From contig JAHFGL010000006.1 in assembly GCA_023247445.1 (NCBI GenBank), forward strand, positions 1 through 58,607: 58,607 bases of DNA, written 5' to 3'. Shown here one piece after another: positions 1 to 6,842 of the stretch. The position numbers and the translations under genes were made by a program. The DNA comes from Candidatus Omnitrophota bacterium (lineage in GTDB: Bacteria > Omnitrophota > Gorgyraeia > Zapsychrales > Zapsychraceae). Below the pieces are notes generated by a model. The model was given only the letters and a program-made list of their open reading frames with translations, did no database searches and was not told where the DNA came from. Position 1 is the stretch's first letter; each line of letters starts with the position of its first letter.

Positions 1-671
1 TGCTTGCGCAAAAACATATTGAACGCGGACGCGTAACAATTTCAATAAAGATTGCGCAGAAATCTTCTCACGAAATATTTTTGAATAAAAAGAATGTAAA
101 GACAGTTCTTCAGTATGCCAAATCGCTTGAAAAAGAATTTGGTTTAAAAAATGATTTATCATTGTCAGATATTGTTCGTTTACCAGGTGTTTTAGAGACA
201 AAAGAAACATCTCTTGATCCGGAGGGGTTGTGGAGTTTTCTTGAAAAAGGTTTGTTGAAATCTTTGCAAGGGGTTGTCACCATGCGTAAGCGGGAAGGCC
301 AATCTTTGGTTAAGGATATTTCAGAAAAGCTTCAGCTAATGAATGCTCAAATGAAAAAAATTCGCGAAAGGCAAAGTTTGATTATCAAAGAACAACAAAA
401 GAAATTAACTTCTGAAGAATTTCAATCTTTCCAAAAAGGCACAGATATTAATGAGGAAATGTCACGATTGGGACATTACATTGATGAGTTAAAAATTCTT
501 TTAAAAAGCAATGTTCCCGTCGGTAAAAAGATAGATTTTGTTGCGCAAGAAATGCAAAGGGAAACAAATACGATTGGTTCTAAGGTTCAAGATAAAATTG
601 TTTCCAATGCCGTCATTACGATTAAAAGTAAGATTGAAAAAATTCGCGAACAATCACAAAACGTAGAATAA
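1..671 (+). CDS. YicC-family protein, 5' end cut by window edge
   Basis: The reading frame is open from the first bases of the window, so the true start lies outside. The first visible residues (LAQKHIERGRVTISI) match the RGR region near the N-terminus of YicC/YloC proteins. The C-terminus (NTIGSKVQDK, then KIEKIREQSQNVE) is the conserved family ending. YicC proteins are linked to RNA turnover as endoribonuclease-like factors. The gene sits 15 bases before gmk, and yicC-gmk-rpoZ-coa is a common bacterial order that supports the call. The middle is rich in charged helices. No promoter is visible because the 5' end is missing. Confidence 0.88.
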   Translation, partial: LAQKHIERGRVTISIKIAQKSSHEIFLNKKNVKTVLQYAKSLEKEFGLKNDLSLSDIVRLPGVLETKETSLDPEGLWSFLEKGLLKSLQGVVTMRKREGQSLVKDISEKLQLMNAQMKKIRERQSLIIKEQQKKLTSEEFQSFQKGTDINEEMSRLGHYIDELKILLKSNVPVGKKIDFVAQEMQRETNTIGSKVQDKIVSNAVITIKSKIEKIREQSQNVE

Positions 672-686
672 TTTTCCCGCAAAATT

Positions 687-1250
687 ATGAAGGGCAAAAT
701 TTTTATTATTTCCGGCCCTTCGGGCTCCGGTAAAACCACGCTTTACAAAAAACTGCTTGAGTCGAACAAAGATCTCATTAAGACAATATCGGTGACAACA
801 CGTCTGCCTAGAGAAGGAGAGCAGCATGGGCGTGAATATTTTTTTGTCAGCCCTAAAATGTTTCAACATAAAAAACGGGCGGGCCATTTTCTTGAATCGC
901 AACAGGTGTTTAATAATTACTATGGGACGCCGAAAAAGAACGTTTATGACCTTCTGCGTCAGGGAAAAAATGTTTTGATGTGCATTGATGTTAAGGGAGC
1001 CGAGGTTGTTTGGCACAAGTTCCCAAAAGCCATCAAAATTTTTATTAAACCACCTTCAACGGCTATCTTAAAGAAGCGTTTGGTTAGCCGCGGATCAGAA
1101 AATAATGAAGATTTAGAGCTGCGCATCAAAACAGCTTGTGAAGAATTAAAAAAAGCTAAATTGTATGATTACGTTATTGTTAATGACAGCTTAAACCATG
1201 CTTATCAAAAACTAGAAACCGTTGTTAATAAGGAACTTAACAGGTTTTAG
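687..1250 (+). CDS. gmk: Guanylate kinase
   Basis: Phosphorylates GMP (and dGMP) to GDP with ATP in the cytoplasm. The P-loop GPSGSGKTT is at residues 10-18. The GMP-binding segment TTRLPREGEQHGREYFF follows at about residues 38-54, and the lid region around RLVSRGSEN is present. At 187 residues it is slightly shorter than the usual 200-210. The start is the first ATG after the YicC stop and gives the normal N-terminus, but no clear Shine-Dalgarno sequence precedes it, so translation may be coupled to the upstream gene. Confidence 0.96.
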   Translation: MKGKIFIISGPSGSGKTTLYKKLLESNKDLIKTISVTTRLPREGEQHGREYFFVSPKMFQHKKRAGHFLESQQVFNNYYGTPKKNVYDLLRQGKNVLMCIDVKGAEVVWHKFPKAIKIFIKPPSTAILKKRLVSRGSENNEDLELRIKTACEELKKAKLYDYVIVNDSLNHAYQKLETVVNKELNRF

Positions 1251-1267
1251 GGGGCTTTAAGTTTTTT

Positions 1268-1296
1268 TTGACAAGCTCGAGAGCATATGATATATA
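1268..1296 (+). promoter_or_regulatory. Sigma-70-type promoter for rpoZ-coaC
   Basis: TTGACA at 1268-1273, a 17-base spacer, and TATATA at 1291-1296. It lies in the 116-base gap between gmk and rpoZ and points toward rpoZ. Confidence 0.7.
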
Positions 1297-1366
1297 TACA
1301 AGCTCTCTATACTGTTAATAATAGAGAATTTTTATTTTAACCTAGCCTTTAAAGGAGGTTGGCAAC

Positions 1367-1597
1367 ATGGGGTATCAACCAATTGAAAGATTATTGCCGC
1401 AAGCTGGCGGAAGCGTGTATCGACTTGTTCGTATGGCTGCTAATCGAGCGATGGAGATTGCAGAAGGAAAACCCAAGTTGATTAAAAAATATTCTTCCGA
1501 TAAAGAAACTACGATTGCTTTAGAAGAAATCATGCACGGAAAGATCATCGCTAAAGAATCTGCAGAAAAAAAGTCTTCTAAGGGTAAGAATACTTAA
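1367..1597 (+). CDS. rpoZ: RNA polymerase omega subunit
   Basis: Small subunit that helps fold and assemble the beta' subunit of RNA polymerase. It has 76 residues, close to the family size of 70-90. The core signature is RLVRMAANRAMEIAEGKP at about residues 19-36, followed by KETTIALEEI. A strong ribosome-binding site (AAAGGAGG) sits before ATG 1367, and a good promoter lies 70 bases upstream. It is followed by coaC after 5 bases, so the two are probably cotranscribed. Confidence 0.93.
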   Translation: MGYQPIERLLPQAGGSVYRLVRMAANRAMEIAEGKPKLIKKYSSDKETTIALEEIMHGKIIAKESAEKKSSKGKNT

Positions 1598-1602
1598 CAC
1601 CG

Positions 1603-2154
1603 ATGACAACGAGACAAAAGAAAATTGTTCTGGGCGTCACCGGAAGCATTGCCGCTTACAAATCAGCAGACATCTTAAGACGTTTATGTGAAAAGGGGTT
1701 TAAAGTTTCGGTTGTCATGACCAAAGAAGCCGAATGCTTTATAACCCCTTTAACTTTATCTAGCCTTTGTGGCGAAGAAGTTTATCGTGGGTCTTTTGAT
1801 AGCGAGGGACGCTCCTGGCAGATGCCGCACATTAGCTTAGCCCAGGAGGCTGACGCTGTGGTTATTGTTCCAGCGACGGCGAATATTATTAGCAAAATGG
1901 CTTTGGGGTTAGCTGATGATTTGTTGACCTGTATTTTTTTAGCTACGCGAGCCCCCGTTTTAATTGCTCCAGCGATGAATACGGAAATGTATTCCCACAA
2001 AACTATTCAAGAAAATTGCGCGAAGCTCAAAAAGTTAGGTGTGAAATTTATCGAACCCGTTAAGGGAAAGTTGGCTTGTGGAACAACGGGTGATGGACAT
2101 ATTGCGTCGGAAACAGATATCGTTAATGCGATTTTAAAGATTTTGAAAGATTAA
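1603..2154 (+). CDS. coaC: Phosphopantothenoylcysteine decarboxylase (CoaC only)
   Basis: Flavoprotein of coenzyme A synthesis that decarboxylates 4'-phosphopantothenoylcysteine. Visible family motifs are TGSIAAYK (13-20), the active-site His in PHISLA (His76), PAMN (123-126) and the substrate-recognition cysteine in ACGTTGDG (158-165). Most bacteria fuse this domain to CoaB (ligase) in a protein of about 400 residues. Here the gene stops at residue 183 and is followed directly by tRNA sequence, so CoaB must be encoded elsewhere or be replaced. No frameshifted CoaB remnant is visible downstream. Confidence 0.93.
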   Translation: MTTRQKKIVLGVTGSIAAYKSADILRRLCEKGFKVSVVMTKEAECFITPLTLSSLCGEEVYRGSFDSEGRSWQMPHISLAQEADAVVIVPATANIISKMALGLADDLLTCIFLATRAPVLIAPAMNTEMYSHKTIQENCAKLKKLGVKFIEPVKGKLACGTTGDGHIASETDIVNAILKILKD

Positions 2155-2160
2155 TTTTTA

Positions 2161-2178
2161 GGCGAGGTAGCCAAGTGG
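2161..2178 (+). pseudogene. tRNA-Cys fragment 1 of 3 (acceptor and D-arm 5' part)
   Basis: GGCGAGGTAGCCAAGTGG is the 5' acceptor strand (2161-2167) and start of the D-arm of a tRNA-Cys. The sequence then breaks into a hairpin. The rest of this tRNA is found at 2383-2416 and 2532-2554. Joined, the three pieces form a complete cloverleaf with a GCA anticodon and an encoded CCA. It is labelled a pseudogene because it is interrupted. Whether a functional RNA can be made from it is unknown. Confidence 0.7.
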
Positions 2179-2213
2179 CCCCGCCAATCTTAATGTTTGA
2201 ATGGTAGGCGGGG
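2179..2213 (+). repeat. Hairpin repeat A next to tRNA fragment
   Basis: Seven-base arms ccccgcc (2179-2185) and ggcgggg (2207-2213) enclose an A/T-rich core. The right part (aatggtaggcgg) recurs at about 2331-2342 in hairpin B, so these are copies of one element. Confidence 0.6.
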
Positions 2214-2235
2214 TTCCGACTAAAACTTTAATAAC

Positions 2236-2307
2236 GGCGCGGTAGCCAAGAGGTAAGGCAGAAGTCTGCAAAACTTCTATGCGTCGGTTCAATTCCGACC
2301 CGCGCCT
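2236..2307 (+). tRNA. tRNA-Cys (GCA)
   Basis: Acceptor strands GGCGCGG (2236-2242) and CCGCGCC (2300-2306) pair perfectly. Anticodon stem GAAGT/ACTTC holds loop CTGCAAA with anticodon GCA at 2268-2270. T-stem GTCGG/CCGAC holds TTCAATT. The discriminator is T and CCA is not encoded. It lies inside the first insertion of a second, split tRNA-Cys. Confidence 0.93.
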
Positions 2308-2382
2308 TCTAAGTTCTTTGGTTTTTAATTTAAATGGTAGGCGGAGTCCCGACTTCAATTAAAGTTTTTGGAAACGTCGGGA
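2300..2382 (+). repeat. Hairpin repeats B after tRNA-Cys
   Basis: Two hairpins. The first uses the 3' acceptor of tRNA-Cys (cgcct) as its left arm, pairing with aggcg near 2337. The second has arms cccgact (from about 2348) and cgtcggg (ending about 2381) around an A/T-rich core. Part of this sequence repeats hairpin A. Confidence 0.55.
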
Positions 2383-2416
2383 TAAGGCAGAAGTCTGCAA
2401 AACTTCTATGCACCGG
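2383..2416 (+). pseudogene. tRNA-Cys fragment 2 of 3 (D-arm end, anticodon arm, T-stem 5' strand)
   Basis: The piece starts TAAGGC (D-arm 3' side) and continues with anticodon stem GAAGT/ACTTC, loop CTGCAAA and variable region TATGC. It ends ACCGG, the 5' strand of the T-stem. The matching CCGGT lies 120 bases away at 2539-2543. It joins without any missing base to the pieces at 2161-2178 and 2532-2554. Confidence 0.7.
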
Positions 2417-2531
2417 CACCAACTTTCCTTAAAGATTATTTGGAAGTTGGTACTGCGCTGACTTTTTCTAATTGAAAAAAGGTTGGTGCAGTGCTGACTA
2501 CCATAATATTAGTTAAGGTAAGTCAGCGCGG
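2417..2531 (+). repeat. Hairpin array C inserted in split tRNA-Cys
   Basis: 115 bases with nested inverted repeats. Caccaacttt pairs with aaagttgg-like sequence. Gcgctgact (from about 2456) pairs with agtcagcgc (2520-2528). Gtgctgac near 2491 is an alternative partner of the same right arm. No reading frame of note. Confidence 0.55.
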
Positions 2532-2554
2532 TTCAAGTCCGGTCCTCGCCTCCA
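2532..2554 (+). pseudogene. tRNA-Cys fragment 3 of 3 (T-loop to CCA)
   Basis: TTCAAGT loop, CCGGT T-stem 3' strand, CCTCGCC acceptor 3' strand (perfect partner of GGCGAGG at 2161-2167), discriminator T and encoded CCA at 2552-2554. Confidence 0.7.
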
Positions 2555-2565
2555 AATGTTGTGTT

Positions 2566-2648
2566 GGGCAAGTGGTGGAATGGCATACACGCAGGACTTA
2601 AAATCCTGTGGCCGTAAGGCTGTGAGGGTTCGACTCCCTCCTTGCCCA
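2566..2648 (+). tRNA. tRNA-Leu (TAA)
   Basis: Class II tRNA with a long variable arm (GTGGCCGTAAGGCTGT). Acceptor strands GGGCAAG (2566-2572) and CTTGCCC (2641-2647) pair. Anticodon stem CAGGA/TCCTG holds loop CTTAAAA with anticodon TAA at 2599-2601. Discriminator A; CCA is not encoded. Confidence 0.95.
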
Positions 2649-2664
2649 TTCTTGTTTAATAAAG

Positions 2665-2761
2665 ATTGGACCCGTCCCTTGCCATCGAGAATAGTAATTG
2701 TGGCTCGGGACTGGCCCAATTTTTTCTGAAATAAAATTTTTTAATTATTGAAAATTGGACC
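2665..2761 (+). repeat. Double hairpin element running into tRNA-Val
   Basis: Hairpin 1 pairs 2665-2678 with 2707-2720. Hairpin 2 pairs ggcccaatttt (2713-2723) with aaaattggacc (2751-2761), and this right arm contains the first bases of tRNA-Val. The segment ggcccaat is shared, so the two hairpins exclude each other. The left arm of hairpin 1 contains a copy of the tRNA-Val 5' end (ggacccgt at 2668-2675). The core (TTCTGAAATAAAATTTTTTA) is homologous to the element in front of tRNA-Gln at 17529-17577. Confidence 0.65.
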
Positions 2762-2834
2762 CGTAGCTCAGCTTGGTTAGAGCGTTTCCTTGACATGGAA
2801 AAGGTCACAGGTTCGAGTCCTGTCGGGTCCACCA
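2757..2834 (+). tRNA. tRNA-Val (GAC)
   Basis: Acceptor GGACCCG (2757-2763) pairs with CGGGTCC (2824-2830). The anticodon loop is TTGACAT with anticodon GAC. The T-arm contains GTTCGAGTC. Discriminator A, and CCA is encoded at 2832-2834. The thrS start codon follows only 5 bases later. Confidence 0.95.
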
Positions 2835-2839
2835 TTTTT

Positions 2840-4576
2840 ATGGACTACAAAACAGATTTAGACAAATTGCGACACAGTGCTTCGCATGTGATGGCCCAGG
2901 CGGTGAAAGAACTGTGGCCAGAAACGAAAGTCACGATTGGCCCGGCGATTGACAACGGGTTTTATTATGATTTTGACAAGGCCGAACCGTTTTCTGACGA
3001 GGATTTAAAGAAAATTGAAAAGAAAATGTGGAACATTATTAATCGTAAATTATCGTTTAAGCAGTCGTTCATGTCTAAACAAGATGCGATTAAATTGTTT
3101 AAAGAAAAAAATGAAGATTACAAAATTGAATTGATTAACGGCATTCCGGATGCCGAGGTTTCCATTTTTAAAACTGGCGATGAGTGGTTAGATTTGTGTA
3201 AAGGTCCGCACGTTGATAACGCCGGGCAAATCAAAGCATTTAAATTGTTGACGGTTGCTGGATCATATTGGCGAGGCGATGAGACGAAGGCAAAGTTGCA
3301 ACGTATTTACGGCACCGCGTTTTTTTCTGAAAAAGAATTAGATGAATATTTAAAGAATTTAGAAGAGGCTGAAAAAAGAGATCATCGTAAGTTAGGCGTT
3401 GCGCTTGATCTTTTTAATTTTTATCACGAGGCTGCCGGGGCCGGACTTGTTTTTTATCATCCAGCTGGTGCGATGCTGCGTAAGATCATTGAAGATTACG
3501 TGCGCGAGCAACACATCAAACGCGGTTATGACTTGGTCATGACGCCACACATGTTAAAAGGAAAGCTTTGGGAAGAAAGTGGCCACGCGGAAAATTATCG
3601 TGAGAATATGTATTTTTTCAAAGTCGATCAAGAAGAATTTGCCGTTAAACCGATGAATTGTCCGGGGCACATTTTGATTTATCGATCAAAGACTCGATCG
3701 TACCGCGATTTGCCGATCCGTTTTTTTGAATTAGGCACTGTTTACCGTCAAGAAAAGGCTGGTGTTTTGCATGGACTGCTTCGTGTGCGCGGGTTTACTC
3801 AAGATGATGCGCACATCTTTTGTCGCAAAGATCAGATTAAGGCGGAAGTCATGGACGTCATTGATTTTGTTTTTGATGTGATGAAAGATTTTGGGTTTAA
3901 AGATATTGATATTGAATTAAGCACGCGCCCGGAAAAATTTATTGGAACGATCGAAAATTGGAACACAGCGACCAATGCGCTAGAAGATGCACTTAAAGAA
4001 AAGAAGATGGCGTATCAAATTAACGAAGGCGACGGCGCATTTTATGGACCCAAAATAGATTTTAAATTAAAAGACGCAATCAATCGTCAATGGCAATGCG
4101 CGACGATTCAGTGTGATTTTTCTTTGCCGGAACGATTTAAAATAAACTACGTTAACGACGAGGGCGGTGAGAGTCGACCGATCATGATTCATCGCGCGAT
4201 TTTGGGAAGCGTGGAACGCTTTATTGGGACATTGATTGAGCATTACGGTGGCGCGTTTCCGGTGTGGTTGGCACCGGTGCAGGTTGTTTTGGTTCCTATT
4301 CGAGAGGAACAAGTGGCGTACGCAGGTCAAATAAAAGAAGATTTACAAAAAGCGGGTGTTCGGGTTATAATTGACGCGCGCAACGAGAGTTTAAACAAGC
4401 GTATTCGGGAAAACACGGTTAAGAAGATTCCTTATCTGTTAATCCTCGGTGACAAAGAGGTTCAAGAGAAAAAAGTTTCCGTACGAAAGTATGGTACCGG
4501 AGATCAGGGAGCTATTTTAGTAGAAAATTTTATTCAAAACATTCAAAACGAAATAACAACGAAGCAAATAAGTTAA
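2840..4576 (+). CDS. thrS: Threonyl-tRNA synthetase lacking the TGS domain
   Basis: Charges tRNA-Thr. The protein begins directly at the editing domain (HSASH, residues about 12-16). It has the second editing motif CKGPHV, the class II motif 2 region YRQEKAGVLHGLLRVRG, and zinc ligands in MNCPGH, DDAHIF and MIHRAI, followed by a complete anticodon-binding domain. It has 578 residues; the usual 640-residue form has an extra N-terminal TGS domain that is absent here. ATG 2840 is chosen because the only longer frame reads through tRNA-Val. The next in-frame ATG would remove part of the editing site. No ribosome-binding site fits in the 5-base gap after the tRNA. Confidence 0.94.
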   Translation: MDYKTDLDKLRHSASHVMAQAVKELWPETKVTIGPAIDNGFYYDFDKAEPFSDEDLKKIEKKMWNIINRKLSFKQSFMSKQDAIKLFKEKNEDYKIELINGIPDAEVSIFKTGDEWLDLCKGPHVDNAGQIKAFKLLTVAGSYWRGDETKAKLQRIYGTAFFSEKELDEYLKNLEEAEKRDHRKLGVALDLFNFYHEAAGAGLVFYHPAGAMLRKIIEDYVREQHIKRGYDLVMTPHMLKGKLWEESGHAENYRENMYFFKVDQEEFAVKPMNCPGHILIYRSKTRSYRDLPIRFFELGTVYRQEKAGVLHGLLRVRGFTQDDAHIFCRKDQIKAEVMDVIDFVFDVMKDFGFKDIDIELSTRPEKFIGTIENWNTATNALEDALKEKKMAYQINEGDGAFYGPKIDFKLKDAINRQWQCATIQCDFSLPERFKINYVNDEGGESRPIMIHRAILGSVERFIGTLIEHYGGAFPVWLAPVQVVLVPIREEQVAYAGQIKEDLQKAGVRVIIDARNESLNKRIRENTVKKIPYLLILGDKEVQEKKVSVRKYGTGDQGAILVENFIQNIQNEITTKQIS

Positions 4577-4589
4577 GGGAGGTGCTACT

Positions 4590-5117
4590 ATTCAAAAGTT
4601 TATCCGAGTTAATGATCGCATTAGATCACCTGAGGTTCGAGTGATCGGCCCCGATGCCGAACAATTAGGGGTGGTTATTATCCGACGAGCTTTAGAGTTG
4701 GCCAATGAACATGGACTTGATCTGGTGGAAATTGCTCCGACAGCAAAGCCCCCAGTTTGCCGCATTATGGATTACAGCAAATTTAAATATGATCAAGAGA
4801 AGAAAGAACGTAAGATTAAAAAGAATCAAAAGGTTGTTCATTTAAAACAAATTCGACTTAAGCCGCATATTGAAGAAAATGATTACCAAGTAAAACTTCG
4901 ACAGGTTGTTGATTTCTTGAACCAAAAAGACAAGGTTAAGGTTAATATGTTCTTTCGTGGTCGAGAATTAATGCACCAAGCGTTGGGACGAAAGATTTTA
5001 GATCGCATGGTTTCCGATGTGGTGAAGTATGGTCAACCAGAAAAGCCACCGGCTATGGAAGGCAAAGTCATGTATATTGTTTTTAATGCGACTTCTACAG
5101 AACCTGTAAAACGATAA
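4590..5117 (+). CDS. infC: Translation initiation factor IF-3 (AUU start)
   Basis: Binds the 30S subunit and checks the start codon. The conserved N-terminus RVNDRIRSPEVRVIG is only in frame if translation starts at ATT 4590, 6 bases after a strong GGGAGGTG ribosome-binding site. An AUU start is the hallmark of infC and is known to give autocontrol, because IF-3 rejects non-standard starts. The protein has 175 residues, the normal size, with the C-terminal motif VKVNMFFRGREL. The first ATG (4641) would cut off the N-terminal domain. Part of the thrS-infC-rpmI-rplT-pheS-pheT run. Confidence 0.96.
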   Translation: MQKFIRVNDRIRSPEVRVIGPDAEQLGVVIIRRALELANEHGLDLVEIAPTAKPPVCRIMDYSKFKYDQEKKERKIKKNQKVVHLKQIRLKPHIEENDYQVKLRQVVDFLNQKDKVKVNMFFRGRELMHQALGRKILDRMVSDVVKYGQPEKPPAMEGKVMYIVFNATSTEPVKR

Positions 5118-5180
5118 ATTTTCGAATATCAATTTTTGATTTTCGGAATTTATTTTATTAAGGAAGAAAGGATCAGCATC

Positions 5181-5378
5181 ATGCCAAAGTTAAAAACAAA
5201 TCGCTCAGCCCGTAAGCGTTTTCGTGTTACAAAATCTGGCCTGCTCAAAAAGCGTAGTGCCAAACGAGGACACATTTTGGGAAAGAAAACAAGAAAGAGC
5301 AAACGCCATTTGCGCAAGAACAGTTATGTTTCTAGCGCCGATGCGAAGAAGATGAGGAGGTTGTTGCCGTATGGTTAG
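5181..5378 (+). CDS. rpmI: 50S ribosomal protein L35
   Basis: 65 residues, the usual size, with KLKTNRSARKRFRVT at the start and KRHLRKNSYVSSADAKKMRRLLPYG at the end, in agreement with L35. ATG 5181 follows GGAAGAAAGGA and is preferred over upstream in-frame starts because L35 begins MPK. It overlaps rplT by 8 bases, so the two are translationally coupled. Confidence 0.96.
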   Translation: MPKLKTNRSARKRFRVTKSGLLKKRSAKRGHILGKKTRKSKRHLRKNSYVSSADAKKMRRLLPYG

Positions 5379-5736
5379 AGTTAAAACCAGTGTTTCAAGT
5401 CGAAAAAGAGTTAAACGTGTCCTTAAGCAAACCAAGGGACAATTTGGCCATAGAAGTAAACGTCATCAACAAGCCAAACGATCGCTGTTAAAATCTCTGA
5501 CGTACGAGTTTCGTGATCGTAAGGCCAAGAAGCGAGATTTTAGAAGATTGTGGATTACCCGTTTAAATGCGGCCTGCCGGGAATTAGGAATTACCTACAG
5601 CCGTTTTATTAAGGGGTTATCGACGGCGAAGGTTGAAATTGATCGCAAGATGCTCTCAGAGCTTGCTATTAATTCGCCAGAATCTTTTAAGAAGATTGTT
5701 GATTTAGCTAAGTCCAACTTAGTTGCAGCCAAATAA
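5371..5736 (+). CDS. rplT: 50S ribosomal protein L20
   Basis: 121 residues. It shows the very basic N-terminal half of L20 and the conserved core DFRRLWITRLNAACRE followed by YSRFIKGL. A GAGGAGG ribosome-binding site lies inside the end of rpmI. L20 binds 23S rRNA early in 50S assembly and is an autorepressor of this operon in some bacteria. No L20-binding mimic was recognised in the leader. Confidence 0.96.
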   Translation: MVRVKTSVSSRKRVKRVLKQTKGQFGHRSKRHQQAKRSLLKSLTYEFRDRKAKKRDFRRLWITRLNAACRELGITYSRFIKGLSTAKVEIDRKMLSELAINSPESFKKIVDLAKSNLVAAK

Positions 5737-5761
5737 AATCAAAGCATTACTTTTTTATTTA

Positions 5762-5782
5762 GGGCCCTAATGTTTAGGGCCC
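5762..5782 (+). promoter_or_regulatory. Perfect hairpin between rplT and pheS
   Basis: GGGCCCTAA-TGT-TTAGGGCCC: nine-base arms with a three-base loop. No T-run follows on the + strand, so it is not a plain terminator for rplT. It sits 20 bases before the pheS start and could affect processing or pheS expression. A T-rich stretch lies upstream of it. Confidence 0.5.
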
Positions 5783-5802
5783 GCACTGTTGTAAGGGGTG
5801 TT

Positions 5803-6840
5803 ATGAATTGGAATTTTGAAGAGATCCAAGAAACAGTTTGCAAAGAAGTTGCAGGCGTTTTAGCTGACCAAGAACTTGAAGCGTTACGCGTTAAGTATTT
5901 GGGAAGAAAAGGATTGATTCAAGAGATTTACGCCAGTCTGCCAACACTCTCCAATGATCAAAAGCCTCTGGTCGGCAAGAAAGCAAATGAACTTCGTAAT
6001 GAAATCACACAGCTTATTGACGACAGAAAAATAATTTTAAAAGAGAAGCAAAAAAAATCTTCGCACAAATCCATCGATGTTACGATTCCTGGGGTTTCGT
6101 CTACTATTGGTCACACGCACATTTTGACTCAAACAATTAACGAGATTTGTTTGGCGTTTGAAAATTTGGGTTTTGTTGTTGCGGACGGGCCTGAAATTGA
6201 GACGGAGTTTAATAATTTCACGGCGCTCAACATCCCCATCGATCATCCCTCACGCGATGCCTTTGATACATTTTATTTAGAAGAGCCGGATCCGAATAAT
6301 AAGGGGAGATATCTTCTTTTGCGTAGTCACACTTCGCCGGGGCAGATTCGAATCATGAAAGACATGACACCACCCTTAGCTGTTATCATTCCCGGAAAAG
6401 TTTATCGCCCTGATGCGGTGGATGCGAGCCATTCATTTATGTTTCACCAGATTGAAGGACTTCTTGTCGACAAGGATGTGAAGTTCTCGGATTTAAAAGG
6501 ACTCTTGACAGCTTTTTGTAAACGATTGTTTGGCGAAAAAATAAAAATGCGTTTTCGTCCGCATTTTTTTCCATTTACTGAGCCATCCGCGGAAGTCGAC
6601 ATTTCTTGTTACATCTGTGATGGCAAAGGATGTTCGGTTTGTGGACGAAAAGGCTGGCTTGAGATTATGGGCTGCGGCATGGTGCATCCAAAAGTTTTTG
6701 AAGCTTGCGGATATCCAAAAGGAAAATATACGGGTCTTGCATTTGGCTTGGGTGTTGAACGCATCACGATGCTTAAATATGGAATCAACGACATTCGATT
6801 GTTCTTCGAGAACGATCAAAGATTTTTAAATCAATTCTAA
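5803..6840 (+). CDS. pheS: Phenylalanyl-tRNA synthetase alpha subunit
   Basis: Catalytic subunit of the alpha2-beta2 enzyme. Visible class II motifs are the segment GPEIETEFNNFTALN, LLRSHTSPGQIR (motif 2 region), HSFMFHQIEG, and FRPHFFPFTEPSAEV. A cysteine cluster (CYICDGKGCSVC) precedes the WLEIMGCGM motif. ATG 5803 follows AAGGGG and gives 345 residues. The longer frame from 5770 starts inside a hairpin and is unlikely. Only 2 bases separate it from pheT. Confidence 0.96.
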   Translation: MNWNFEEIQETVCKEVAGVLADQELEALRVKYLGRKGLIQEIYASLPTLSNDQKPLVGKKANELRNEITQLIDDRKIILKEKQKKSSHKSIDVTIPGVSSTIGHTHILTQTINEICLAFENLGFVVADGPEIETEFNNFTALNIPIDHPSRDAFDTFYLEEPDPNNKGRYLLLRSHTSPGQIRIMKDMTPPLAVIIPGKVYRPDAVDASHSFMFHQIEGLLVDKDVKFSDLKGLLTAFCKRLFGEKIKMRFRPHFFPFTEPSAEVDISCYICDGKGCSVCGRKGWLEIMGCGMVHPKVFEACGYPKGKYTGLAFGLGVERITMLKYGINDIRLFFENDQRFLNQF

Positions 6841-6842
6841 TT

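Noticed and set aside
2179-2531. Group I or other self-splicing introns in the split tRNA-Cys
   Set aside because: The segments are short, one contains another tRNA, and no catalytic intron core could be recognised.
2158-2719. Minus-strand protein frames across the tRNA cluster
   Set aside because: They are translations of tRNA and hairpin sequence; a fragment such as WRRGSELNRR is a well-known artefact of reading tRNA genes backwards.
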